Below, in pieces: positions 46,128 to 56,506 of a DNA stretch of 64,000 nucleotides. The stretch lies in contig JANFOG010000016.1 in assembly GCA_024336345.1 (NCBI GenBank), positions 62,001 to 126,000 on the forward strand, read 5' to 3'. The notes beneath the pieces were generated by a model. That model made no database searches, was not told the origin of the DNA, and worked only from the letters and a program-made list of their open reading frames with translations. The position numbers and the translations under genes are program-made. Source of the stretch: Mariannaea sp. PMI_226. Its lineage: Eukaryota > Ascomycota > Sordariomycetes > Hypocreales > Nectriaceae. Each line of letters begins with the position of its first letter. The first letter of the stretch is position 1.

Positions 46128-48601
46128 ATGGAGGCCATCAAGCAAACCTTCCAGCGCTGCAAGGCGCAGAATAGAGTCAGTTATTCCCAGAAAATTGCCC
46201 CTCCCTTTGCGACATGGCGGGGTACTGGACTTCACACTCCCGCACTAGACCACCATATCGTACCTATTCTCCTCCAAGGCGAGGCAACATGCTGACAATG
46301 GTTTCAATTCGCAGTCTGCCCTGGTGGCATACGTCACTGCCGGTTATCCTCATCCCAAGGATACCCCCGATATCCTCCTTGCTCTAGAGAAGGGTGGTGC
46401 TGGTGAGTTCTGAAGCCCGGACGTTGGAGTCATCAAACTTCCAAACAGCTACTGACAAAAGGTTTTTCTCAGATGTTCTCGAACTCGGCGCTCCCTTCAC
46501 CGACCCAATTGCCGACGGCCCCACCATTCAGACTGCCAACACTGTATGTGAACCAACTTTTTCTGACCGCTGGAGCTTAACCGAAGTAATTGACCTGTCC
46601 TGTCATAGATCGCCCTGGAGAATGGCGTCACCATTGAGTCGACCCTTGGTATGGTCAAGGAGGCCCGATCCCGAGGCCTCAAGGCTCCTGTTCTTCTGAT
46701 GGGCTACTACAACCCTTTGCTGAGCTACGGCGAAGCTCGTCTGCTCAATGACTGCAAGGAATCCGGTGTCAACGGCTTCATCGTTGTTGATCTGCCCCCT
46801 GAGGAGGCTGTTTCCTTCCGTACCCTTTGCAGCAAGGGCGGACTCTCCTATGTCCCTCTTATCGCCCCCGCCACCTCCGATACCCGAATGAAGATCCTCT
46901 GCCAACTCGCTGATTCCTTCATCTACGTCGTCTCTCGAATGGGCGTGACAGGTGCTACTGGTACTCTGAATGCCAACCTCCCCAACCTCCTCGAGCGAGT
47001 TAAGAAGTATAGCGGCAACAAGCCTGCTGCTGTGGGCTTTGGTGTTAGCACCCACGAGCACTTCCTGAGTGTCGGAAACTTGGCGGATGGTGTGGTTGTT
47101 GGTAGCCAGATCATTACCACTATCAAGAATGCTTCTCCAGGAAACATCTACAATGAGCTTGAGAAGTACTGCACGTACCTTTCCGGACGTGGCGCCGAGG
47201 AGATTGCCAAGCAAATTGGAAAGGACGTTGACACCATTGCGGATGCTGAGATTTCGGGTGGCCAAGATGCCCCCCCAGCTGACATGATCACAGCTGAGGA
47301 GGACAGCGCTCTGGTGGCCCAGTTGGCCTCCCTTCACGGCAAGATTCCCGAGCGATTCGGAGAGTTTGGTGGTCAATACGTGCCGGAGAGTCTGATGGAC
47401 TGCTTGTCTCAATTGGAGGAGGGCTTCAACAAGATCAAGGACGACCCCTCATTCTGGGAGGAGTACCGCTCTTACTATGACTACATGGGTCGACCTGGCC
47501 ACCTGCACCTTGCTGAGCGTCTGACTGAGCATGCTGGCGGTGCTAACATCTGGTTGAAACGTGAGGATCTGAACCACACTGGCAGCCACAAGATCAACAA
47601 TGCTCTGGGCCAGCTTCTCCTGGCTCGTCGCCTCGGCAAGACTCGCATTATTGCTGAGACCGGTGCTGGCCAGCACGGTGTGGCTACCGCCACTGTCTGT
47701 GCTAAGTTTGGTATGGAGTGTACTGTGTATATGGGCGCTGTAAGTTTCCTTGCGTAACTAATCTCGACTCTTGAAAGGGTTCTAATACTTGAAATAGGAG
47801 GATGTTCGACGACAAGCCCTGAACGTTTTCCGTATGCGATTACTCGGTGCTAAAGTTGTGGCCGTCGAGGCTGGCAGCAAGACTCTTCGAGACGCTGTCA
47901 ACGAGGCCCTTCGTGCCTGGGTTGTTGATCTTGACACCACCCACTACATCATTGGCTCCGCCATCGGCCCTCACCCTTTCCCTACCATTGTCCGAACCTT
48001 CCAATCTGTTATTGGCAACGAGACCAAGCAGCAGATGCTGGAGAAGCGTGGTAAGCTGCCTGATGCTGTTGTTGCCTGCGTTGGCGGTGGCAGCAACGCC
48101 GTCGGCATGTTCTATCCTTTCTCCAACGAGCCCTCAGTCAAGCTTCTGGGTGTTGAGGCTGGTGGTGATGGTGTTGACACTCTCCGACACAGCGCTACCC
48201 TTACAGGTGGTTCCAAGGGAGTTCTTCACGGTGTGAGGACCTATGTTCTTCAGGACCGACATGGACAAATTGCTGAGACTCATTCCGTTTCTGCCGGTCT
48301 GGACTACCCTGGTGTCGGCCCCGAGCTGAGCTCTTGGAAGGACAATGAGCGAGCCAAGTTCATTGCGGCCACCGATGCCCAGGCTTTCCTGGGTTTCAAG
48401 CTCATGAGCCAGATGGAGGGTATCATTCCTGCTCTGGAGTCAGCTCACGGCATCTATGGTGCCATTGAGTTGGCCAAGACTATGAAGAAGGGCGAAGATC
48501 TCGTCATTTGCTTGAGTGGCCGAGGTGATAAGGATGTGCAGAGCGTTGCAGAGGAGCTGCCCAAGCTGGGCCCTCAGATTGGCTGGGATCTCCGATTCTA
48601 A
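46128..48601 (+). CDS. TRP5: Bifunctional tryptophan synthase (alpha-beta)
   Basis: Makes tryptophan from indole-3-glycerol phosphate and serine; fungal genes fuse the two subunits that are separate in bacteria. Predicted 713 aa from exons 46128-46175, 46315-46402, 46473-46543, 46609-47739 and 47798-48601. The N-terminal alpha part (about 1-250) shows [20 protein letters not shown] with the catalytic Asp region and [10 protein letters not shown] near its end. A linker of about 50 residues leads to the beta part, with [10 protein letters not shown], the PLP-lysine segment [30 protein letters not shown] and [12 protein letters not shown]. Both active sites look complete. An upstream TGACTCA suggests general amino-acid control. 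Confidence 0.97.
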
Positions 48602-48823
48602 GGGGAACATGCAATATTCCAAAAAAGGATGCTTGGCTAGCTAGATGTTCTTCTGTGTACTTTTCTTTCTTTTTGTGTCATTTTTCTTGCGTGGGATGAT
48701 ACCGGCATGGTCATGAAAGCTTTCAATTGTTTTATATATTTTCTTTGGTGATGATACATAGGCTGGTTGGCGTTTATAAGAGACAATAAAAAGGTGGCTT
48801 TTGGTACACATAATACAGAGAAG

Positions 48824-49642
48824 TTACACCGTAAGAGTGGACTTGCTTGTCTGGCTGGCCTGCGCTGCCTCAGCAAGGTCTAGATCCTTCAGCAGTTGAG
48901 CCTCCTCCTCATCTGACAATTCCTCAATTCCCTCGAGGCTAGCCAAGTCCTCATTCCCCAGAACGAACCCATCTTGCCAAGCGGACGCAGATGCAGTCTT
49001 GATCTCCGCCAAGGTCTTTTGGCTGCGGATGCTCAAGGGTCCAGGGGTAGCAAAGTCGAGAGCATACTGGATGACATCGTCCCGGTCCTCAATCGGTCTC
49101 GTGGGTAAGCCGAGGGCTGCACGCTCCTTGTTGAACTGCTCCTGGACGCCGCGAGTCTGCATAACCAGCCATCGCAGGTTCCAGCCGCCGGGGCCCAGCT
49201 CTTTTAGCCGAGCGGGTTTGCTCTTGAGCAGGTACTCTTGCAGACCGCCCTCGCGGCGGATGGTCTTGAGCACGCGGAGGGTGAGGCGGGTCTTAATGTT
49301 GGCGTCGAGCGAGGGCACGTAAAAGCTCTTGACGTGGACGTTGGGGCGCCAGAAGCGGCGGCACTTGTTGCCGTACTTCTCGGCGACGCGGTTGCCGAAG
49401 CGGATGCGGGCGGCGCCGTACAGGCCGCGGTTGGACTGCTTGTAGATTTGACGCTCGCCGTATGGGTAGGGCGGGATGAGGCGATCGGGGAGGCGGTGGG
49501 GTTTGATGGTCTTGGTGAGCTGCGGGGAGGTGGTGCTGAAGAGCCGGGTGAAGGAGGATGATAGCGGTGATGATGACGAGGAGGAAACTTGGGAGAGAAG
49601 GGAGGTGAATGGCGAGCGGGCGGAGGAAGCGAAGGAAGCCAT
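48824..49642 (-). CDS. MRPL24: Mitochondrial large-subunit ribosomal protein bL28m
   Basis: Predicted 272 aa, single exon from ATG 49642. Residues 1-45 are rich in Ser, Thr and Arg and lack acidic residues, a mitochondrial presequence. The bL28 core follows (RGLYGAARIRFGNRVAEKYG, KCRRFWRPNVHVKSF, RLTLRVLKTIRREGGLQEYL). A long helical C-terminal extension of about 120 residues ends in an acidic stretch, typical of the fungal protein. Divergent from the next gene with about 700 bases between them; a second, frame-shifted reading frame over the same span is a shadow. Confidence 0.9.
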   Translation of the reverse strand: MASFASSARSPFTSLLSQVSSSSSSPLSSSFTRLFSTTSPQLTKTIKPHRLPDRLIPPYPYGERQIYKQSNRGLYGAARIRFGNRVAEKYGNKCRRFWRPNVHVKSFYVPSLDANIKTRLTLRVLKTIRREGGLQEYLLKSKPARLKELGPGGWNLRWLVMQTRGVQEQFNKERAALGLPTRPIEDRDDVIQYALDFATPGPLSIRSQKTLAEIKTASASAWQDGFVLGNEDLASLEGIEELSDEEEAQLLKDLDLAEAAQASQTSKSTLTV

Positions 49643-50350
49643 GGTGGCGGTAGTTGTCGTCGTCGAGGTTTTCCTTCCGGGTCAATGGATGTCCGTCTTT
49701 GATCAAAGTTGGAGCGAACGATTGTCCTCCAGACGTTGGCCGAGGTTTTTCTGGATCGGAGAATTTTTCCCGATCTTGTGTGTTTGAACCTCAGTATTCG
49801 AAGGATTGACCTCAATTGGCGCCTGCGAATTGGCCCGTCGAGGTGTTTGTGTGGATTGAGCGCTGATCGGCTCAGTGACGCTACCTCTCTCACACTCACT
49901 ACCCTTTCCTCTATAGAGAGGGTTTTTTTCGGGGAGAATTTTGGAGGCGTTTGGGATGGTTCGGTGGTCTGAGATATTCCGATCCCGGAAGAAGAGAGAA
50001 CTGCTGCCCCCCCTTCCTCCACCATCTAACTTAGGTACCTCAATTGCTGGTGTGGAACCTGAGAGCTCCCGCCAATCAGGTGACTGCGTGTGGTGTTCGC
50101 GCATGGGGAACGGAGCTTGCTTTGATAGCCTGGCCTGGTAACAATAATATACAATGCAATACGATTACAGTAAAGTCAGTGGGAATCACTTATTACTTAC
50201 ACCACATCTTCTCAACCAAACCACTCGCGGAGATTAATGCCAAAGCTCACATGAGGCACGGTTATTAGTTAGAGCGTGCTACAACACACACACACACACA
50301 CACATATATACACACATACACACAAACGCAATCACATTCTCACCACAGCA
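49643..50350. other. Divergent promoter between bL28m and an unassigned gene
   Basis: About 700 bases. Overlapping frames on both strands have no family match. A (CA)n microsatellite lies at about 50284-50303, just before the next start. Confidence 0.45.
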
Positions 50351-51586
50351 ATGTCCACGTTCCCGCCCGTGGACGAATCCGTCCTGAAGAACAACCCGGA
50401 CTTTGCAAACCTGTACAAAAAGCTCACCCACGTCATCCTCAATCCCGATGGTTCAACCAAAGACGACCCCGCCACCAAGGAGCGCGCAGCTGTTCGAGAG
50501 GTGTGTATGCCCCCTCCAGTGTCTTACAATCATAACTACAACTCCCCTTCTTCATACTCACTCTTCCAACACTTTTTTTTTTTTTTTTTTTGCCCATTGT
50601 ACATTCATCTCTTAGCTAACAATCAGTGGGGGGCTGTTTACCCCTTCCGTCTTAATTAGGAGCTTGATCGTCGTCGCATAACAGCTGCAAAGCACCATCT
50701 CATCACACGCGCCATCGCAACGGCAACCCCTTCAGAAACAGGCAGCTCTGCCTCAAGAACGAGTCGGCTTCGTCCTCAGCAGCAAACGTCCCACTCTTCT
50801 AAACAGCAGAAGCAGCAGCAGCAGCAGCAGCTACCCCAAGGTCTTCCAGAACCTCTCACCGACCTCCTCATCCTCCTCCCGCCTCTTCTAGACCCCGATT
50901 CACCCCCTCTCCCACAAGACTCTCTCGAGCTGCTCTTCTCCCATCCACCACTCTCCGACATCGAATCCCTCCTCCCGGCCATCGCGCCGCTCATCGCCTC
51001 AGCGTTGCGGTCCTCCGCCCTAAGCCTCGCCCGCATCTCCCACCCTTCCACCAACCCCTCCTACCTCCATCGCCACATCGCCGCCCTCCCACAAACCCTC
51101 ACCGCACTTCGCGCAGACCTGGATGCTGCCCAATCCGCCCTTATTGCCGACCGTCTCCGCGCACTCACCGCCCTGACAACTCTCCTGCACGCCTCAACCC
51201 AGGCGTTAGCCCATCTCGTCCGCACCCTCGAAGCCAAGCACGGCGTTGTCGCCCGCAGCCTAGAGCTCCGCGCCACCGAAGTTGGCCTCCAAGCCGAGCG
51301 CCACGATGCCGACACTGCCATCGCGGCCGCAGCCGTTCGTAGGGATGTCTATACCCTCGACGCCGTCATGGCACTCAAGAATTATGCCGCGCACCTACGA
51401 GATGCTAAAATGCGCATTGAAGAGCGCATCCGTGGGCTCAAAACGGAGCTGAGCGAGTATGGTGTCGGTGTTGATGGTGGTGAGACTAAGCAAAAGATGA
51501 TGAAGGAAATGTCGCGCGTCTATCGCGAGATGGGCCGGCAAATGGAAGACGTGAAAGGGGATCTCGAGCGATTGCATTTGAGCTGA
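50351..51586 (+). CDS. Uncharacterised helical protein with a poly-Gln stretch
   Basis: Predicted 358 aa from exons 50351-50500 and 50660-51586; the join gives AAVRE|ELDRRRITAAKHHL and keeps frame. I do not recognise the family. The N-terminus (MSTFPPVDESVLKNNPDFAN) looks conserved in type and is helical. A KQQKQQQQQQ run sits near residue 97. Residues 150-250 are Leu/Ala-rich helices, and 250-340 form a charged, probably coiled-coil region that includes RDAKMRIEERIRGLKTELSE. No membrane segment or catalytic motif is seen. A microtubule-, kinetochore- or tethering-complex subunit would fit the shape, but that is speculation. The intron carries a run of 19 T. Confidence 0.75.
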
Positions 51587-52054
51587 GACGATTGAACTAC
51601 AAGGTTTGAGTACCATTCACACGAGAAACGCCATGACGGTAGTAATGTTCTGGAGTTTTGCTGTTTTTTTGTTTTCAAAATGTTAGAGAGGGAGAGCCTT
51701 GTTATATCCATTGACTTATACATCCATCATTCCCCGCACCCTTTCTATCACTTCATCATAAATGGAGAATGAGAACTGAATGTCAAAAAGGAAAGTACGT
51801 GTCTATTATCCAGTTACTCGTACATTAATTTTTGGAGTTGTCTCTGTTCCATCCGTCAAGAATGTGTTCCATCCTGACCAGAGACTCGAGGGTATCTGCA
51901 GTCCATCCCAGACTGGCACTACCGGTTCATTATCGTTTCCCATGAAGCTGCTCTGATCTACCTTTTCCTGCAGTTAGATCAATCAAGATATGCTATGACT
52001 AGCCCGGATCACTAGCACGCCTGTGCACCCGCCAATCTACCTCCCGCATTTCGC
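51587..52054. other. Convergent 3' region before aspartate aminotransferase
   Basis: About 470 bases without a gene. It includes the 3' UTRs of two converging genes. Confidence 0.45.
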
Positions 52055-53755
52055 TTAACCCCGGATGGCATAGATAGCCTCAGCCAGACGTCCAACGTTC
52101 TCGCTAGTAATACCGGCGACGGAAATACGACCGTCCTTGGTAGCGTAGACGGAAAACTCCTGGGCAAGGCGGTCCATCTCCTCAGCAGTAAGGCCAGTGT
52201 AGGCAAACATGCCGATCTGGCTGGTGATGTGTGACCAATCCTGCTTGGAGCCGAGCTTCTCAAGGTTATCCTTGAGGAGGGCACGCATGGTGATGATGCG
52301 GTCGGCCATCTCCTTGACCTCACCAAGCCACTGCTTGTACAGGGTAGGGTTGGTCAGGATCTCGGAAGCGATACGAGCACCGTGAATGGGGGGGTTAGAG
52401 TACAAAGGTCGGATGAGGATCTTGACCTGAGAGTCAACACGCTTCTTCTCAGCGGCATCGGCGCAGACGATGGAGAAGGCACCAATACGCTCACCGTAGA
52501 GACCCTGCAAGATCGGTTAGAAAAACTGAAAAAGCCTAGCAATAGCATTAAACGGGCCATGACTTACCATGTTCTTGGCGAAAGACTGGCAGAGGGCAAT
52601 GTTGTGGCCCTGCTCAACGAAGTGGCGGACAGCGAAGGCATCCTTGTCGCAGTCACCACTGGCGAAGCCCTGGTAAGCCATGTCGAAGAAGGCAAAGTGG
52701 CCCTTGTCCTTGACAATGTTGGAGATCTCCTTCCACTGCTCCTGAGTGGGATCAACACCGGTGGGGTTGTGAGCGCAGGCGTGGAAGAGGAAGATGCTGC
52801 CGTTGGGGGCAGCCTTGACATCGGCAACGAGACCCTCAAAGTCGAGACCAATGGTCTTCTTGTCGTAGTAGCGGTACTGCTCAACCTCAAGACCGGCGTG
52901 GTTGAAGACGGCCTTGTGGTTAGCCCACGAAGGGGTAGGGATGTAGATCTTCTTCTCGCCAGGGTAGAACTTGGCGAGGAAAGCAGCACCCAGACGGAGG
53001 GCACCAGTGCCGGAGATGGTCTGAGTGATGGCGATGCGCTCGAGGGCAGGGTTCTCGGCGCCGTAGGCGAGCTTGGCAGCAGCAGGGGCGAACTCAGGAA
53101 CACCAGTGATACCGGCGTACTCCTTGTTCAGCTTGGCGTCGACAACCTTCTTCTCAGCCTCGCGAACGGAAGGGAGGACGTAAGGCTTGCCAGCATCGTC
53201 ACGGTAAGCACCGACGCCTATGGGTTATCCAAACGTTAGATTATAAGCGGTCGGGAGTTATTATCAACACATGGTGTGATGACGCAGAGCAAAGACAAGG
53301 CAAGATATGGTACGAGGGGGGCGACATACCAAGGTTGATCTTCTTCTCGAACTTATCGGCCTTGAAAGCTTCGGTGATACCTAGAAATAGAGTATTAGAG
53401 ACCAATTGCTTATAGTGTGAGGTGTTTTGTTCTTCTCCTCCGCCCCTCTCCATCGGGGTAAAGGAGGGAAAACAGAAGAGGAATAAGACGTACCAAGAAT
53501 GGCCTGTTTTACAAGGGGAAGAGGAATTGATCAGTAAGAGTGTTCTCGCGAAGCTGCAATACAGGTATCTCGACTTACATCCTACAGCAAAGTTAGCATT
53601 CAACGGGTTCAAGGAGAGTCAATTGACCTTGGAAGGCATTCTCATACAGGAGGACCTTGGGCAACGTTGGCCCAGGTGGAAGAAGCTCGCAGGACGCTGA
53701 GCTGAGCGGGGCGAAGAGCAGCCTTGCGGCTGGCGACTCGGAGAGTGGACAGCAT
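52055..53755 (-). CDS. AAT1: Aspartate aminotransferase, mitochondrial
   Basis: PLP enzyme interconverting aspartate plus 2-oxoglutarate and oxaloacetate plus glutamate. Six exons: 53755-53648, 53581-53579, 53503-53494, 53380-53330, 53217-52568 and 52504-52055, total 1272 nt, 423 aa. Exon 2 is three bases (GAT) and exon 3 ten bases. Together with their neighbours they rebuild the conserved [14 protein letters not shown]; without exon 2 the invariant-looking Asp would be lost. The N-terminal [20 protein letters not shown] is a mitochondrial presequence. The core shows [23 protein letters not shown] and [16 protein letters not shown], where the Lys binds PLP. A final part ([20 protein letters not shown]) completes the fold. 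All exon joins keep frame with or without exon 2, so conservation is the argument for it. Confidence 0.95.
53579..53581 (-). other. AAT1: 3-nt micro-exon of aspartate aminotransferase
   Basis: GAT between an acceptor (TGTAG, ending at 53582) and a good donor (GTAAGTCG, from 53578) codes for the Asp of the GPPD motif that is conserved across aspartate aminotransferases. The introns on either side are 66 and 75 nt. Confidence 0.75.
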
Positions 53756-56506
53756 TGTGACAGAGAAGAGAGGAATTGGGGAGGGGAGGGTTTGGATGGT
53801 GATGGGATAGAGTGGATGGAGAAGAGAGGAAAAGAGGAAGAAAGAAAGGAAAGGAAGAAGGAGGGGGGAAGGAAGGGAAAGTAGGTAGGTATGAGGGAAG
53901 GAAGGCGGGAAAGCGGGAGGCGGAAGGCGGAGGTGGGTAGTAGCAGTAGCCTAAGGTGAGGGTTGTGAGGCAATGCGATGCGCGGAGGTGAGCAACACAA
54001 GGTAAGGGAGGTAGGTAGTCATAGTGAGGTGGGTGGTCCTTTGCTGGTCTTTGCTGGTCTTTGCTGGTGTCTGCGACTTCTGGCGCACCAAACACCAAGC
54101 CTCCCACCGTGGGACAACCAGCGAGAACCCTAGGCGATCGGAGGCTCGGAGCTGCACGGAGGGGCCACCCCCCCAGCAAGCCCCCAGTAAAGGCCCAGGA
54201 GGCTAAAGAAGGGCCAACCAGAGGGCGTCATGTGGTCTTCGAAGCCCTGGAACCGTACCTAGGGCTCCACCCCAGCACGGCACCTAAGTTACCAAAGCAT
54301 GTGCCAGCATATGCGCACTTTGCATGGCATCAAGCATCCGCAAGCAGCATAATTGCGGTTCAGGGCCCAAGCGTGGGATGTAAAGCGTGGGGAGCTTCTT
54401 CTGGGAATTACGGAGCACGACCACATTTTCCTCAGCTCTGGGTAAATTTTTTTTCTTCTTTTCTTTTCGCCACTAAGCAAATTACCAAAGAAAGAGGGGG
54501 TGAGAGAGAGAGAATACGGAGGGTCTGAAGTGAGTGATTACATTAACTTGGCGGTATACCTAGGTAAGGGACCTTGGGTACCCTTCTAATGGAACGGCTT
54601 GGGCGGAGTGGCTCGGTGTCTTGACGACAAACGGGGGAGTCTTTCACGAACTGAAGGGAGCAGTAGTGGGTCCTACCCCGGACATCGGCGTTGGTCGATG
54701 CGCAATATAATTCACCTTTTCTTGGGAATTTTGGCAATAGTAAGCGCGCTTCACTTTTGTGCGCGGGTGTAATGACCACGGAATTTGTCGAAACCCAAAA
54801 CTCATCAATTGGATGCGATTCCTGAGCATCCCTTCAAAACAAGTTCGCGCAGGATGACTACAGTGCTCGACCTGGGCATCCCACTTCGTCTGACAGCACA
54901 AGAACAGCCAACATCCCTGACTGGCGCGCCTGAGGCGGCCGGACGGGGGAAGAGAGCCCCTTCACGGTGCTCCATATCCACTCCCTGGCTTCCTTTTGTC
55001 CACCGCGGTTCCCTCCAACCCTCCAAACTGCTCTGCCAACCTGGGATTTCGAGACATAACAATACAGAAGTACGTAACAACGCGGTGGAAACTTATCGGT
55101 AGCACACACACGCACACACACGCACACACACACATACGCATATACGCACATACACACCCCAAACTTCATCGATACTGTCTGTACGTGCTGTACGTAAAGC
55201 CACCAATTCCATTGTTTTTATGGAAACGCCCAATTGCGGGCTGGTTTCATCAGGTTCCGCTCATTGCCTTAGTATTATTTGCAGTGGGCACATGCCCGTC
55301 TAATATCGACATATGGGGAAATGCTGGAGATTGATAAAATTCGGGGGAGGAGACACCGAACTCCGTTATTTGACTTAACTTCACTTAGGTATTATGTAGC
55401 AATCACGGCCCGCCAGCCTCTCTCCGGGTTACTGTTAATAGCTCCCCGGATTCATTTTTATATGGACTTGTTATGCATAGATCGGTACGTGAGCTCGCGA
55501 ACATACTGTGTTAGTATATTCCTTCTTCTTCTTCTTTTTTTTTTCTTTTTCTTTTTGCTTTTTTCTCTCTTATTTGCTACACGCGCTGTCAGTGATGCCA
55601 TTTGGACCGGAGCCGCTTTCAATTGTGCGGTCCTCTCGCACATCCTAGTTTGAATAATTGTTCTGCAAGCACCACACTTTTTTTTTGTGTCCCTTTTCTC
55701 CCCAGCTCCGGCCTGCTCCGGATTCCTCCGGCCGGTCCAAGCTGGGAGGGCACAATACAACATCACGTCCGTTCCACCTTGCCGTGCGGATCCTCTTTTG
55801 CACACCGGGCGTTCCAACTTTCCTTCTCAGCTTCTCCTCCGCTTCTCCAGCCAGACTGGATCCCAACGTGACCGCTAAACGGACTTGCTAACCGCGCTCA
55901 AGCCTTGCTCGCCCACAGCCTACTGCATCCATTGGCTGTTTGCCAAGTCTCTCCACGTCTGGTGATATTCGCCATACAGGAATACAGGAGAGCCTTCACC
56001 ACCCCTGGAAACCGACTTTTCCCTTCACCTTCGGTGCCCACAGCGTCCGCCGCGTCGCCCACCTCTCTGCCGGTCCCATCCTCTGTGCACTGACCGGGCC
56101 GGTTCTCCAGTGGCATGACCCAAGCCAGTTGTCGATACAATCAATCCCTCATCGGATTGGATTCACCTGATCCGGTATATGCCGTCAATTGAGAAGTCCA
56201 GAAAAAAAAAAAAGGTCGCGTGGTGCAATCATTGTTTGTGATATGTACTTGTTAAAAATTATCTATGCTTGTACCTGATGCATGGTACATGCCCTTCATA
56301 TTGGCTAAAGATGCACGCGATCGCGCTACAGGCTCACATCCCGACCAAGTCCGAGATATCGCCTGAAAGCGAATCGTATCTGCATCGATCGCGCCATGCC
56401 CCTAAAATCATTACCTGGGCTGGCATATTCGCCAGAACCATGCCTCCAAAAAAAAAATTATGTACATCTTCTTGTGAAGCCAACGTCTCGTTAAACGTTC
56501 AAAACA
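53756..56506. other. Long gene-free interval between AAT1 and the sugar transporter
   Basis: About 2.75 kb with no supportable gene. Purine-rich sequence at 53756-53960 is the AAT1 leader. Open frames at 54061-54528, 54785-55334 and 55458-56170 overlap on both strands and lack motifs. A (CA)n tract lies at about 55104-55150, and pyrimidine runs at 55505-55580. Confidence 0.4.

Noticed and set aside
46603..47412. Minus-strand open frame of 269 codons
   Set aside because: Antisense shadow of tryptophan synthase.
49204..50025. Minus-strand open frame of 273 codons overlapping bL28m
   Set aside because: Frame-shifted reading of bL28m with Pro/Ser-rich nonsense; the bL28m frame has the presequence and conserved core.
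52382..53239. Plus-strand open frame of 285 codons
   Set aside because: Exactly antisense to the aspartate aminotransferase exons and open because of their codon bias.
54061..54528. Plus-strand open frame of 155 codons upstream of AAT1
   Set aside because: Low complexity, no motif and overlapping frames on both strands.
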